From NCBI GenBank assembly GCA_900765975.1, contig CAAFTS010000046.1, positions 1 through 24,908 on the forward strand: DNA of 24,908 bases. Reading direction: 5' to 3'. Below are positions 12,987-22,341 of the stretch, piece by piece. The DNA is from Lachnospiraceae bacterium (GTDB lineage Bacteria; Bacillota; Clostridia; Lachnospirales; Lachnospiraceae). Positions within the stretch are counted from its first letter, which is position 1. Each line of letters starts with the position of its first letter. A program made the translations under genes and the position numbers. The notes under the pieces are model-generated. The model saw only the letters and a program-made list of their open reading frames with translations. It had not been told where the DNA came from and did not search any database.

Positions 12987-14932
12987 TTGTAAAAATGAAA
13001 TTTATTAATATTTCCGGACCACGGGATGATATCGACCGCGTGACTGAGCAATATCTCTCAAAATATGAGATTCAGCTGGAATCTGCTCTGTCTGAATTGA
13101 AAACGGTTGATAATCTTCGTCCGTTTGTAGAATTGAATCCATATCGTGATTCACTTTCTATTGCAAACCAATTTGTTGGTCTGCTGGAAAATCCGGATGA
13201 TATTACTCCGGATGATTCTCTTGGTCTGGATGAAATGTTTGAGCTTGTTCGTAGAACGAATACGGATTACTTGAACATGCAGGAGAAAAAGGAAAATTAC
13301 AAAAAGGATATTGAGGAGTGCCGCAATAAGCAGAGAGATATTGCTCCTTTCCGTCCGTTGGATTGTAAATTACAGGATGTTTTGCATTATAAGTATATTA
13401 ATTACCGGTTTGGAAGAATTCCGATTGAGTATTATCACAAGATGCAAAAATATCTGATGAATGATCTGACTGCAATTTTTGTAGAAGGTGAGCGGGATGA
13501 AAGCTCTGTGTATGGAGCGTATTTCGTATCTCCGGGAGAGTCTTTAAAGGTGGATGCAGTATTCCGTTCTCTTCATTTTGAGCGGATTACATTAAATCTT
13601 GTATCCGATGGTACACCGGCAGATCTATACCGAGAGCTGGAGAAAGAGATCGAGGAAACTACGAAGAAGATCAATGATCTGAATAAAGAAGTATTTCAGA
13701 TGTTGGAAGATCGTGCACCACAGCTTGTTGCAGCTCATCAGCGTTTGGAAGAGATGTCTAAGAATTTCGATGTTCGTAAAATGGCTGCACGTATGCAGGA
13801 CAATGAAGAAGATTCTTACATTTTATGCGGTTGGATGGCAGAGAACGATGTGGAGAAGTTCTTAGAAGAGACAAAAGATGATGATAAGATTTTTATCATG
13901 GTCGAGGAAGATAAAGAAACATATTTTGGTGAGCCGCCTACAAAGCTGAAGAATCCAAAATTATTTAAGCCGTTTGAAATGTATGTGCAGATGTACGGAT
14001 TACCGGCACACAATGAGATGGATCCGACTATTTTTGTTGGTCTGACGTATTCATTTATTTTTGGAGCGATGTTTGGTGATGTAGGACAGGGACTTTTGCT
14101 AGCGCTGGTTGGAGGTCTTTTGTATTTCTGGAAAAAGATTCCTCTTGCCGGAATTATAGGAACAGCAGGTGTGTTCTCTACATTCTTCGGATTTATGTTC
14201 GGAAGTATTTTCGGATTCGAAGATATTATTGATGCTGTGTGGCTGCGGCCAATTAACAGCATGACGACGTTGCCGTTTATTGGAAAATTAAATACTGTAT
14301 TTATTGTTGCAGTCGCATTTGGTATGGGTGTCATCATATTTACGATGATCCTCCACATTATCAATGCACTCCGGAGTCATGATCCAGGAGCTGCATGGTT
14401 TGATGTCAACGGCGCTGCCGGACTTGTATTTTATGCTTCTGTTGTAGCGACAATCGTATTATTTATGACTGGACATAAGACGCCAGGTGGTATTGTGATG
14501 GCTGTTATGTTTGGAATTCCACTGCTTTTGATTTTATTTAAAGAACCATTAACGAAAAAGATTCAGAAGCGTACAGATAAAATGGAAGAAGGAAAGGCAA
14601 TGTTCCTTGTACAGGGATTTTTCGAACTGTTTGAAACATTGTTGAGTTATTTCTCTAATACACTTTCTTTTGTCCGTATCGGAGCTTTCGCTGTCAGTCA
14701 TGCGGCGATGATGGAAGTTGTATTGATGCTCGCAGGAGTGGAAGAGGGAAATCCAAACTGGATCATTGTGATCCTGGGAAATCTGTTCGTATGTGGAATG
14801 GAAGGTTTGATTGTTGGTATTCAGGTACTTCGTCTGGAATATTATGAAATGTTCAGTCGTTTCTACAAAGGTTCCGGTCGTGCATTCAATCCATATACAA
14901 AGTCAACATCAGAAAAAGCGAAAAAGCACTAA
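12983..14932 (+). CDS. ntpI: V/A-type ATPase membrane subunit I (a-subunit homologue)
   Basis: This 649-residue subunit provides the ion half-channels and anchors the stator. Residues 1 to about 345 are cytoplasmic with long coiled-coil arms (for example 205-245, rich in Glu/Lys). The C-terminal half has several transmembrane segments, beginning with FVGLTYSFIFGAMFGDVGQG (about 351-370). The family signature TLSFVRIGAFAVSHAAMMEV contains the essential Arg565, which opposes the ring carboxylate. The conserved EGLIVGIQVLRLEYYEMFSRFYKGSGRAF near the C-terminus is intact. GGGAGG precedes the ATG, which overlaps the subunit C stop. The length matches the bacterial family (about 640-660). Confidence 0.97.
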   Translation: MIVKMKFINISGPRDDIDRVTEQYLSKYEIQLESALSELKTVDNLRPFVELNPYRDSLSIANQFVGLLENPDDITPDDSLGLDEMFELVRRTNTDYLNMQEKKENYKKDIEECRNKQRDIAPFRPLDCKLQDVLHYKYINYRFGRIPIEYYHKMQKYLMNDLTAIFVEGERDESSVYGAYFVSPGESLKVDAVFRSLHFERITLNLVSDGTPADLYRELEKEIEETTKKINDLNKEVFQMLEDRAPQLVAAHQRLEEMSKNFDVRKMAARMQDNEEDSYILCGWMAENDVEKFLEETKDDDKIFIMVEEDKETYFGEPPTKLKNPKLFKPFEMYVQMYGLPAHNEMDPTIFVGLTYSFIFGAMFGDVGQGLLLALVGGLLYFWKKIPLAGIIGTAGVFSTFFGFMFGSIFGFEDIIDAVWLRPINSMTTLPFIGKLNTVFIVAVAFGMGVIIFTMILHIINALRSHDPGAAWFDVNGAAGLVFYASVVATIVLFMTGHKTPGGIVMAVMFGIPLLLILFKEPLTKKIQKRTDKMEEGKAMFLVQGFFELFETLLSYFSNTLSFVRIGAFAVSHAAMMEVVLMLAGVEEGNPNWIIVILGNLFVCGMEGLIVGIQVLRLEYYEMFSRFYKGSGRAFNPYTKSTSEKAKKH

Positions 14933-15403
<471 letters not shown>

Positions 15404-15404
15404 T

Positions 15405-15713
15405 ATGAAAATGTATTTGATCAGTGATAATGTCGATACCTATACAGGGATGCGTCTCGCAGGCGTGGACGGTGTTGTCGTTCATGAACGAAGCGAACTG
15501 AAGGAAGCGCTGGAAAAGGTTCTGAAGGACAAAACTGTCGGCATCGTTCTTTTGACGGAAAAGTTTGGAAAGGAATTTCCGGATATTCTGGATCAATTCC
15601 GTCTGGAACGAAAAATGCCTCTGCTGGTTGAAATTCCTGACAGGCATGGAACCGGCCGTAAAAAGGACTTTATCACATCTTACGTAACCGAAGCAATCGG
15701 AGTAAAATTATAG
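15405..15713 (+). CDS. V/A-type ATPase subunit F (central stalk; NtpG-type)
   Basis: This 102-residue Rossmann-like central-stalk subunit binds D and helps regulate the rotor. The start is placed at ATG 15405, one base past the subunit K stop; an ATG at 15411 and a TTG at 15390 are alternatives, and none has a good ribosome site, so translation is probably coupled to K. Family features are the opening YLISDNVDTYTGMRLAGVDG, the central TVGIVLLTEKFGKEF, and the MPLLVEIPDRHG segment before a short C-terminal helix. The length is typical. In this operon it precedes E, whereas E and C come first in many other bacteria. Confidence 0.92.
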   Translation: MKMYLISDNVDTYTGMRLAGVDGVVVHERSELKEALEKVLKDKTVGIVLLTEKFGKEFPDILDQFRLERKMPLLVEIPDRHGTGRKKDFITSYVTEAIGVKL

Positions 15714-15729
15714 AAGGGAGGATATCCTC

Positions 15730-16317
15730 TTGACTCTGGAAGAAAAAATTGAACATTTACAGGCAGTCTCCATGGAGGAGGCACGCGCAGAGGGGAATGC
15801 CATTATTGACAATTACCGCGCAGCTCTGGAAAAAGTTTTAGAAGACCATAAAGAGGAGGCTATGCTGCAGTCTGAGACTCGTATCAAGGGTGAGACTGTG
15901 AATGCCAGACAGCAGCTGAATCAAGCCACTGCCAAAGCCCAGCTGGAACTGAAACGTAAACAGGGAAAGGTTCAGCAGGAATTAAAAGATAAAATATTTG
16001 AAGAGACTTTGTCTCTGATTGAAGAATATATGAAAACGGATGTTTACGAAGATTTTCTTATCAAATGTATTCACAAAGCTGTTGCATTTGCGGAGGGTGA
16101 GTTGATGACCATTTATATCAATCCATCAGACGAGAAAAGAAAGTCTGATCTAGAGGATGCTACAGGGGTACGACTGACAATTAGTGCAGAAGATTTTATC
16201 GGTGGTGTTCGTGCGGTTATCCGTGGACGTAATATTTTGATTGATAACTCATTTAAAACACAACTGCGTAATGAATACGACAGATTTTTATTCTCGGGAG
16301 GTGACGGCATTGCTTAA
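15730..16317 (+). CDS. ntpE: V/A-type ATPase subunit E (peripheral stalk)
   Basis: This 195-residue stator subunit pairs with subunit G/H and binds the catalytic head. The N-terminal two-thirds (about 1-110) is a long charged coiled coil. The C-terminal domain has the family blocks FLIKCIHKAVAF, SAEDFIGGVRAVIRGRNILIDNSF and NEYDRFLF. The TTG start at 15730 is chosen because GGGAGGA (15716-15722) lies seven bases ahead and no ATG fits. The last codons overlap the start of subunit A by 8 nt. The length is normal for the family. Confidence 0.93.
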   Translation: MTLEEKIEHLQAVSMEEARAEGNAIIDNYRAALEKVLEDHKEEAMLQSETRIKGETVNARQQLNQATAKAQLELKRKQGKVQQELKDKIFEETLSLIEEYMKTDVYEDFLIKCIHKAVAFAEGELMTIYINPSDEKRKSDLEDATGVRLTISAEDFIGGVRAVIRGRNILIDNSFKTQLRNEYDRFLFSGGDGIA

Positions 16318-18076
16318 AACTGCAAAAATTTACGGAATCAACGGTCCCGTCATCTATTTAAAAGGCAATACCGGATTTCGTATGTCTGAAATGGTTTATG
16401 TTGGCCGCGAAAAGTTGGTTGGAGAGGTTATTTCGCTGGATAAAGACATGACAACGGTTCAGGTATATGAAGAAACATCAGGATTAAAACCAGGAGAGGA
16501 AGTGACTGCTACCGGTGATGCGGTATCTGTTACTTTGGCTCCGGGAATCTTGGATAATATTTTTGATGGAATTGAGCGCCCTTTGGAGCGTATTGCTGAC
16601 AAGGGTGGAGCGTTTATTACTCGTGGTGTTAGTGTGGATTCACTGGACATCAATAAAAGATGGTCTGCACATATGACAGTTTCTGTAGGTGATTACCTGC
16701 ATGGTGGTGATATTATTGCAGAAGTTCCGGAAACACGTGCGATTATACACAAATGTATGGTTCCTCCAAATGTAGAGGGAACGGTTACAGCCGTTGTTCC
16801 TGATGGAGAATATACAATTTTGGAGCCGCTTGTGACTTTGGAATTAAGCGATGGCTCTACAAAGGAATTACCGATGATGCAAAAATGGCCGATTCGTACG
16901 GCTCGTCCGACACATCATCGTTTTCCGGCATCTATTCCGCTTGTAACAGGACAGCGTATTATTGATACGATGTTCCCAATTGCGAAGGGGGGTACAGCTG
17001 CTATTCCGGGTGGTTTTGGAACTGGAAAAACAATGACACAGCACCAGATTGCAAAATGGTCTGATGCAGATATTATTATTTATATCGGCTGTGGTGAGCG
17101 TGGAAACGAAATGACACAGGTACTGGAAGAGTTTAGTGAGTTGACTGACCCGAAGAGTGGAAATCCTTTGATGGACAGAACAACATTGATCGCAAATACT
17201 TCTAATATGCCGGTGGCAGCTCGTGAAGCTTCTATCTATACAGGACTTACGCTGGCTGAGTATTATCGAGACATGGGATATGACGTTGCGATTATGGCAG
17301 ATTCTACTTCAAGATGGGCAGAAGCTCTGCGTGAGCTTTCCGGTCGTTTGGAAGAGATGCCGGCTGAAGAAGGATTCCCGGCATATCTGGCATCTCGTCT
17401 GTCTGCATTCTATGAGCGTGCAGGTATGATGCATAATCTCAATGGTACAGATGGTTCTGTATCTATTATCGGAGCAGTTTCTCCTCAGGGTGGTGACTTC
17501 TCTGAGCCGGTTACACAGAATACGAAACGTTTTGTTCGTTGCTTCTGGGGACTGGATAAGAGCTTGGCTTACTCAAGACATTTCCCGGCCATTCACTGGC
17601 TTACAAGTTACAGTGAATATTTAGGCGATTTGGCGCCGTGGTATCAGGACCATGTATCTCCAAAGTTTGTAGATTATCGTAATCGGATCATGGGACTTTT
17701 GAATCAGGAGAGTAGTCTTCTGGAAATCGTAAAATTGATCGGAAGCGATGTTTTGCCGGATGATCAGAAATTGATTCTGGAAATTGCGCGTGTTATCCGT
17801 CTTGGATTCTTGCAGCAGAATGCATTCCATAAAGATGATACTTGCGTTTCTATGGAGAAACAGTTCCTTATGATGGACACAATTTTGTATTTATATAAAC
17901 AAGCGCGTGCTTTAGTGACCATGGGACATCCGATGTCTGTGTTGAAGTCGGAAAACATTTTTGAAAAGGTGATTGCGATCAAGTATGATGTTCCGAATGA
18001 TCGTTTGGAAATGTTTGCGCAATACAAAAAAGATATTGACGAATTTTACCAGCGCGTGCTGGAAAAGAATGCATAA
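16310..18076 (+). CDS. ntpA: V/A-type ATPase catalytic subunit A
   Basis: This 588-residue catalytic ATPase subunit has a TTG start at 16310, following GGGAGG (16296-16301), so it begins [13 protein letters not shown] (first Leu read as Met). An upstream in-frame ATG (16241) lies within subunit E and lacks a ribosome site. There is an N-terminal beta-barrel, then the A-specific non-homologous region (about 115-185), then the Walker A motif GGFGTGKT (234-241, Lys240). GCGERGNEM carries the catalytic Glu, and [15 protein letters not shown] is the Walker B region. [17 protein letters not shown] matches the ATPase alpha/beta signature. The length is as expected. The E and A genes overlap by 8 nt, which couples stator and catalytic subunit translation. 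Confidence 0.98.
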   Translation: MLKTAKIYGINGPVIYLKGNTGFRMSEMVYVGREKLVGEVISLDKDMTTVQVYEETSGLKPGEEVTATGDAVSVTLAPGILDNIFDGIERPLERIADKGGAFITRGVSVDSLDINKRWSAHMTVSVGDYLHGGDIIAEVPETRAIIHKCMVPPNVEGTVTAVVPDGEYTILEPLVTLELSDGSTKELPMMQKWPIRTARPTHHRFPASIPLVTGQRIIDTMFPIAKGGTAAIPGGFGTGKTMTQHQIAKWSDADIIIYIGCGERGNEMTQVLEEFSELTDPKSGNPLMDRTTLIANTSNMPVAAREASIYTGLTLAEYYRDMGYDVAIMADSTSRWAEALRELSGRLEEMPAEEGFPAYLASRLSAFYERAGMMHNLNGTDGSVSIIGAVSPQGGDFSEPVTQNTKRFVRCFWGLDKSLAYSRHFPAIHWLTSYSEYLGDLAPWYQDHVSPKFVDYRNRIMGLLNQESSLLEIVKLIGSDVLPDDQKLILEIARVIRLGFLQQNAFHKDDTCVSMEKQFLMMDTILYLYKQARALVTMGHPMSVLKSENIFEKVIAIKYDVPNDRLEMFAQYKKDIDEFYQRVLEKNA

Positions 18077-18091
18077 GGAGGGAATGATACA

Positions 18092-19480
18092 ATGTCAATT
18101 GAATATTTAGGATTAAGTAGTATCAATGGCCCTCTGATTGCTCTTGAGGGCGTTCAGGACGCGTTCTTCGATGAAATCGTAGAATTTGTCGTAGATGGTA
18201 CAGAACGTAAGATTGGACGTATTGTAGAGGTCTATGAAGACAAGGCTGTGATTCAGGTGTTTGAAGGATCTGAGAATATGTCTCTTGTCAATACACATAC
18301 ACGTTTGACAGGACATCCGATGGAGATTGCACTCTCCCCGGATATGTTAGGACGTACGTTTAATGGGATTGGTCAGCCAATTGATGATTTGGGACCGTTG
18401 ACATCTACTTTGAAGAGGGATGTAAATGGACTTCCACTGAATCCGGTTCGTCGTGAATATCCACGTAACTATATTCGGACCGGTATTTCTGCGATCGACG
18501 GATTGACCACTTTGATTCGTGGTCAGAAGCTTCCTATTTTCTCGGGAAATGGTCTTCCGCATGATCAGCTGGCTGCACAGATTGTTAAGCAGGCATCTTT
18601 GGGAGATAATTCTGGAGAGCAATTTGCGATTGTTTTTGCAGCGATGGGTGTAAAACATGATGTTGCCGATTTCTTCCGTCGTACATTTGAGGAAAGTGGA
18701 GTATCCGATCATGTGGCAATGTTCTTGAACCTTGCAAATGACCCGGTTGTTGAGCGTTTGATCACACCGAAGGTGGCGTTAACAACAGCAGAATATCTTG
18801 CATTTGAATTGAATATGCATATTTTGGTTATTTTGACAGATATGACTTCTTTTGCAGAAGCTATGCGAGAGGTTTCTTCTTCGAAAGGAGAAATCCCAAG
18901 CCGTAAAGGTTTCCCGGGATATCTGTATAGTGAGCTTGCTACGATTTATGAACGTGCAGGTATTGTGCAGGGCGTTAATGGTTCTGTTACACAGCTTCCA
19001 ATCTTAACTATGCCGAATGACGATATCACACATCCGATTCCGGACTTAACAGGTTATATTACAGAGGGACAGATTGTATTGGATCGAGGACTGCACGGAC
19101 AGTCAATTTACCCTCCGATTAATATTCTACCATCACTTTCGCGATTGATGAAGGATGGTATTGGTGCAGGATATACAAGAGAAGATCATCAGGATCTGGC
19201 GAACCAGCTTTTTGCAGCATATGCAAAAGTTGGCGAAGCACGTAATCTGGCATCTGTTATCGGTGAAGATGAGTTGTCTCCGATTGATAAAAAGTATCTA
19301 GAATTTGGTAAAGAATTTGAGACACGTTATATTGGTCAGGGACCGACAGAAAATCGTACGATTGAAGAGACGTTAGATCTTGGATGGGAGTTATTAGGAC
19401 TGCTTCCGAAGGAAGAGCTGGATCGTGTAGATACGAAGATTCTGGCAAAATATTATAAGCCGACTGTAAAAGAAGACTGA
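18092..19480 (+). CDS. ntpB: V/A-type ATPase non-catalytic subunit B
   Basis: This 462-residue non-catalytic partner of subunit A in the A3B3 head contributes the arginine finger at the interface. AAGGAGGG precedes the ATG by about ten bases. The nucleotide-site position reads SGNGLPHDQ (151-159), the degenerate P-loop expected for B subunits. [36 protein letters not shown] is a strong family block, and [16 protein letters not shown] contains the conserved Arg region facing the catalytic site. The N-terminal barrel and C-terminal helical domain are both present. Length and spacing to A (15 nt) and D (16 nt) are normal. Confidence 0.98.
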   Translation: MSIEYLGLSSINGPLIALEGVQDAFFDEIVEFVVDGTERKIGRIVEVYEDKAVIQVFEGSENMSLVNTHTRLTGHPMEIALSPDMLGRTFNGIGQPIDDLGPLTSTLKRDVNGLPLNPVRREYPRNYIRTGISAIDGLTTLIRGQKLPIFSGNGLPHDQLAAQIVKQASLGDNSGEQFAIVFAAMGVKHDVADFFRRTFEESGVSDHVAMFLNLANDPVVERLITPKVALTTAEYLAFELNMHILVILTDMTSFAEAMREVSSSKGEIPSRKGFPGYLYSELATIYERAGIVQGVNGSVTQLPILTMPNDDITHPIPDLTGYITEGQIVLDRGLHGQSIYPPINILPSLSRLMKDGIGAGYTREDHQDLANQLFAAYAKVGEARNLASVIGEDELSPIDKKYLEFGKEFETRYIGQGPTENRTIEETLDLGWELLGLLPKEELDRVDTKILAKYYKPTVKED

Positions 19481-19496
19481 TAAAAGGAGGGATTTC

Positions 19497-20120
19497 ATGG
19501 ACCCGCGTACATTTCCCACAAAAGGAAATTTAATGCTCGCCAAAAATTCACTGACTCTTGCAAAACAAGGGTATGATTTGATGGACAAAAAGCGGAATAT
19601 CCTGATTCGTGAGCTGATGGATTTGATTGATGAAGCACGCGATATTCAGAATGAAATTGATTCCACTTTTACGTATGCTTATTCTTGTCTGCAGCGTGCC
19701 AATATTGAGCATGGAATCAGTATGGTTTCTCAGGTTGCTTATACGGTCCCGATTGAGAATTCAATCACTATTCAGACACGAAGCATTATGGGAACGGAGA
19801 TTCCGCATGTGAAATATACTCCTGCAAATGAAATGCCGACGTATTCTTTTAGCACAACGCGTGAATCGATTGATGCAGCTACAAAAGCATTTCAAAAAGT
19901 AAAAGATTTGACTGTGAAGTTATCTATGGTGGAAAATGCAGCCTATCGTCTGGCGAGCAACATCAAGAAAACACAGAAGCGTGCGAATGCACTTCAAAAT
20001 ATCACAATTCCAATGTATACAAATCTGGTGTACAGCATCACAAATGCATTGGAAGAAAAAGAGCGTGAGGAATTCACGAGACTTAAAGTAATTAAGAGGA
20101 TGAAGGAAAATGCATCCTAA
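19497..20120 (+). CDS. ntpD: V/A-type ATPase subunit D (central shaft)
   Basis: This 207-residue central rotor shaft consists of two long antiparallel helices at the N- and C-terminal ends with a small beta-hairpin between. Family features are PTKGNLMLAKNSLTLAKQGYDLMDKKRNIL at the start, the central EIPHVKYT, and the C-terminal AYRLASNIKKTQKRANALQNITIPMY, which forms the second helix of the shaft. AGGAGGGA precedes the ATG. It is the last gene of the operon and is followed within 15 bases by an intrinsic terminator. The length is typical (about 200-215). Confidence 0.97.
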   Translation: MDPRTFPTKGNLMLAKNSLTLAKQGYDLMDKKRNILIRELMDLIDEARDIQNEIDSTFTYAYSCLQRANIEHGISMVSQVAYTVPIENSITIQTRSIMGTEIPHVKYTPANEMPTYSFSTTRESIDAATKAFQKVKDLTVKLSMVENAAYRLASNIKKTQKRANALQNITIPMYTNLVYSITNALEEKEREEFTRLKVIKRMKENAS

Positions 20121-20134
20121 GGATAATTTTTATG

Positions 20135-20166
20135 AAAAACGGCCTGTATCAACAGTGCCGTTTTTT
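20135..20166 (+). terminator. Intrinsic terminator of the V/A-type ATPase operon
   Basis: AAAAACGGC pairs with GCCGTTTTT, continued by CTGT/ACAG with an ATCA loop and one bulged T. It is followed by a T run ending TTTTTTC. It sits 15 bases past the subunit D stop. Confidence 0.88.
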
Positions 20167-20268
20167 CTTTTGGATGAATAATAAAGAAAACAGTTGGAAA
20201 AACGAAAAAAAGATGGCATACTATAAAGGATGGATATAACACAAAATGCTGAGGAAAAGAGGGACATT

Positions 20269-21138
20269 ATGAGTAAAAAGATAGCAGTGATTAATGATTT
20301 GTCCGGGTTTGGCAGATGTTCTCTGACAGCTGCACTTCCGGTAATTTCTGTCATGGGCGTACAACCTTGTCCACTTCCTACAGCAGTATTAAGTGCTCAA
20401 ACTGGATATCCGAGTTTTTACTGTGATGATTATACAGAAAAAATGGAGTACTTCCGTCAAGAATGGGAAAAGATGGGGGTATGTTTTGACGGGATATATA
20501 CGGGATTTGTTGGGAGTGAAGAACAAGTTCAGCAGATTTTTCACTTTTTGCAAACTTTTTATAATAAAGAAGATACGGAGACATTTCTTTTAGTAGATCC
20601 AATTATGGGAGATGAGGGAAAACGTTTTTCTTTTTGCACAGATGCTTTGCTCGATGATATGAAACAACTGGTGGCGCGTGCAGATATTGTGACTCCAAAT
20701 CTTATGGAATTGTGTTTGTTAACTGATGTGGACTATCATACAGTAGCAATGGAAATAGAGGAACGTAGGGAATGTACGACGAAGGTGATTCGAATGCTTG
20801 CAGAAAAATTGCTTGCAAACGGATGTAAAACAGTGATTGTTACAGGAATCCGATTTTGGGATGAAGATGAAAAACTTATCAAAATTGGAAATCTGACAGT
20901 TACAAAGGAACGGGTGGTAATGTCTGCTTTTCCGTATATAGGAGGAAGTTTTTCGGGAACTGGGGATTTATTTGCTTCGGTTGTTGCAGGTGGTGTTGCC
21001 CGAGGGGATGATATTTTTCAAACAGTAGAACTTGCAGGAATCTTTATCTGGAAGGCAATGAAAGATTCTTCTGAGGCAAATGTTCAGCGAAATGAAGGAG
21101 CAGATTTTGAAAAATATTTAGGAATGCTGATTAAATAA
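20269..21138 (+). CDS. Pyridoxamine/pyridoxal kinase (PfkB/ThiD-like ribokinase family)
   Basis: This 289-residue kinase phosphorylates a B6 vitamer (pyridoxal, pyridoxamine or pyridoxine) to its 5'-phosphate in salvage. The ATG at 20269 is chosen over one at 20230 because AGAGGG precedes it and the family N-terminus (KKIAVINDLSGFGRCSLTAALPV) starts there. The middle has YTGFVGSEEQ and VDPIMGDEG, typical of PdxY/PdxK-type enzymes, and ADIVTPNLMELCLLT. The C-terminal anion-hole motif SGTGDLF contains the catalytic Asp233. It starts after the ATPase operon terminator. TTGGAA-N17-CATACT around 20190-20220 could be its promoter, but this is weak. ThiD-type hydroxymethylpyrimidine kinase is the main alternative; the sequence pattern favours B6. 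Confidence 0.88.
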   Translation: MSKKIAVINDLSGFGRCSLTAALPVISVMGVQPCPLPTAVLSAQTGYPSFYCDDYTEKMEYFRQEWEKMGVCFDGIYTGFVGSEEQVQQIFHFLQTFYNKEDTETFLLVDPIMGDEGKRFSFCTDALLDDMKQLVARADIVTPNLMELCLLTDVDYHTVAMEIEERRECTTKVIRMLAEKLLANGCKTVIVTGIRFWDEDEKLIKIGNLTVTKERVVMSAFPYIGGSFSGTGDLFASVVAGGVARGDDIFQTVELAGIFIWKAMKDSSEANVQRNEGADFEKYLGMLIK

Positions 21139-21166
21139 GTAGAAAGATTTGAATAGGAATAAGAAT

Positions 21167-22321
21167 ATGAATGAAATAGAAAAACTTTTAAAAGAGACAT
21201 TAAATGAGCAGTTTTTGCAAGCGGTTATCAGTAATCCGCGTATCAAGGAAGGAATTTTAAAGATTAAGGTTCGCCCGGTGGAAATAAAAGGTTTGCGGAT
21301 GATACAGTGCGAATCTTATACAAAAACACAAGTGTTCCATGAAAATTTGACTCTAATGGAAGCTGTGCAGAGAATTGATCATGCGATGGGGGAGTTTCGC
21401 CAGATGCAGCTTTCGTCAGGTGAGAATGACTATACAATCTTAATCAGTAAAAAGGGGAAAGTAACGATTCAGAAAAGAAAAGTAGCAGGAAGAAAAGCAA
21501 ACTGTTCGGATCTTTCGCATAACCGTAAGAAGCATTATATTTTACAGGAAGGCATACCGGTTCCGTTTTTGCAGGATTTAGGTGTGATGACGCAGGAAGG
21601 GAAAATTGTTCGTACAAAATTTGATAAGTTTCGGCAGATTAACCGATTTCTGGAGTTTATAGAGGATATTTTACCGCAGTTGGAGAAGAAAAGGGAAGTA
21701 ACAATTTTAGATTTTGGATGTGGAAAATCTTATCTGACATTTGCAATGTATTACTATCTACATGAACTCAAACACTATGATATTAGGATTATCGGTTTGG
21801 ATTTGAAGGCGGATGTAATTCGCCACTGTAGTGAACTTGCAGAAAAGTATGGATATGAGAAATTAACATTTTTAGAAGGTGATATTGCTGATTACGAGGG
21901 TGTAGATGCAGTGGACATGGTGGTGACATTGCATGCATGTGATACAGCAACCGATTATGCGTTGGCAAAGGCTATTGGATGGGGGGCAAAGGTTATTTTG
22001 TCAGTACCCTGCTGTCAGCATGAGCTTAATGGACAAATGAAAAATGAAATTCTGGAACCGGTGATGAAATATGGATTGCTAAAAGAAAGATTTGCTGCTT
22101 TGGTGACAGACGGATTGCGCGCAGAATATTTGGAAAGCGCCGGATATCATGTACAGGTGTTGGAATTTATAGATATGGAGCATACGCCGAAAAATATTTT
22201 GCTCCGGGCAGTAAAACAAACAGGACAGCCGGAGGGGGAGAAACAAAAGAAACTGGAATGCATTCAGAAGTGTGAGGAGTTTTTACAAGTTAGCCCAACT
22301 TTGGGAAAACTGATGGATTAA
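21167..22321 (+). CDS. METTL25-like class I SAM-dependent methyltransferase
   Basis: This 384-residue methyltransferase has its start at ATG 21167 (AGGAA seven bases upstream) rather than TTG 21149. The N-terminal ~170 residues are a family-specific domain, with a basic patch (KKGKVTIQKRKVAGRK, 95-110) suited to nucleic acid contact. The Rossmann core follows: ILDFGCGKSYLTF (180-192) binds SAM, IIGLDLK (208-214) holds the acidic ribose contact, and VVTLHACDTATDYAL (252-266) is a family signature. SVPCCQHELN (279-288) sits at motif IV, where nucleic acid methyltransferases place their catalytic loop. This layout fits the Methyltransf_32/METTL25-like group, presumed RNA methyltransferases whose substrate is poorly defined. 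It lies 28 bases after the kinase and 20 bases before the next gene, so co-transcription is likely. Confidence 0.82.
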   Translation: MNEIEKLLKETLNEQFLQAVISNPRIKEGILKIKVRPVEIKGLRMIQCESYTKTQVFHENLTLMEAVQRIDHAMGEFRQMQLSSGENDYTILISKKGKVTIQKRKVAGRKANCSDLSHNRKKHYILQEGIPVPFLQDLGVMTQEGKIVRTKFDKFRQINRFLEFIEDILPQLEKKREVTILDFGCGKSYLTFAMYYYLHELKHYDIRIIGLDLKADVIRHCSELAEKYGYEKLTFLEGDIADYEGVDAVDMVVTLHACDTATDYALAKAIGWGAKVILSVPCCQHELNGQMKNEILEPVMKYGLLKERFAALVTDGLRAEYLESAGYHVQVLEFIDMEHTPKNILLRAVKQTGQPEGEKQKKLECIQKCEEFLQVSPTLGKLMD

Positions 22322-22341
22322 ATATAAGGGGACATTGAAAC

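Noticed and set aside
13816..14364. Long minus-strand open frame (182 codons) opposite ATPase subunit I
   Set aside because: It is antisense to a well-supported gene, with no ribosome site or recognisable domain; it is a shadow of codon bias.
16241..16309. ATG at 16241 as start of ATPase subunit A
   Set aside because: It lies inside subunit E without a ribosome site; TTG 16310 follows GGGAGG and matches the family N-terminus.
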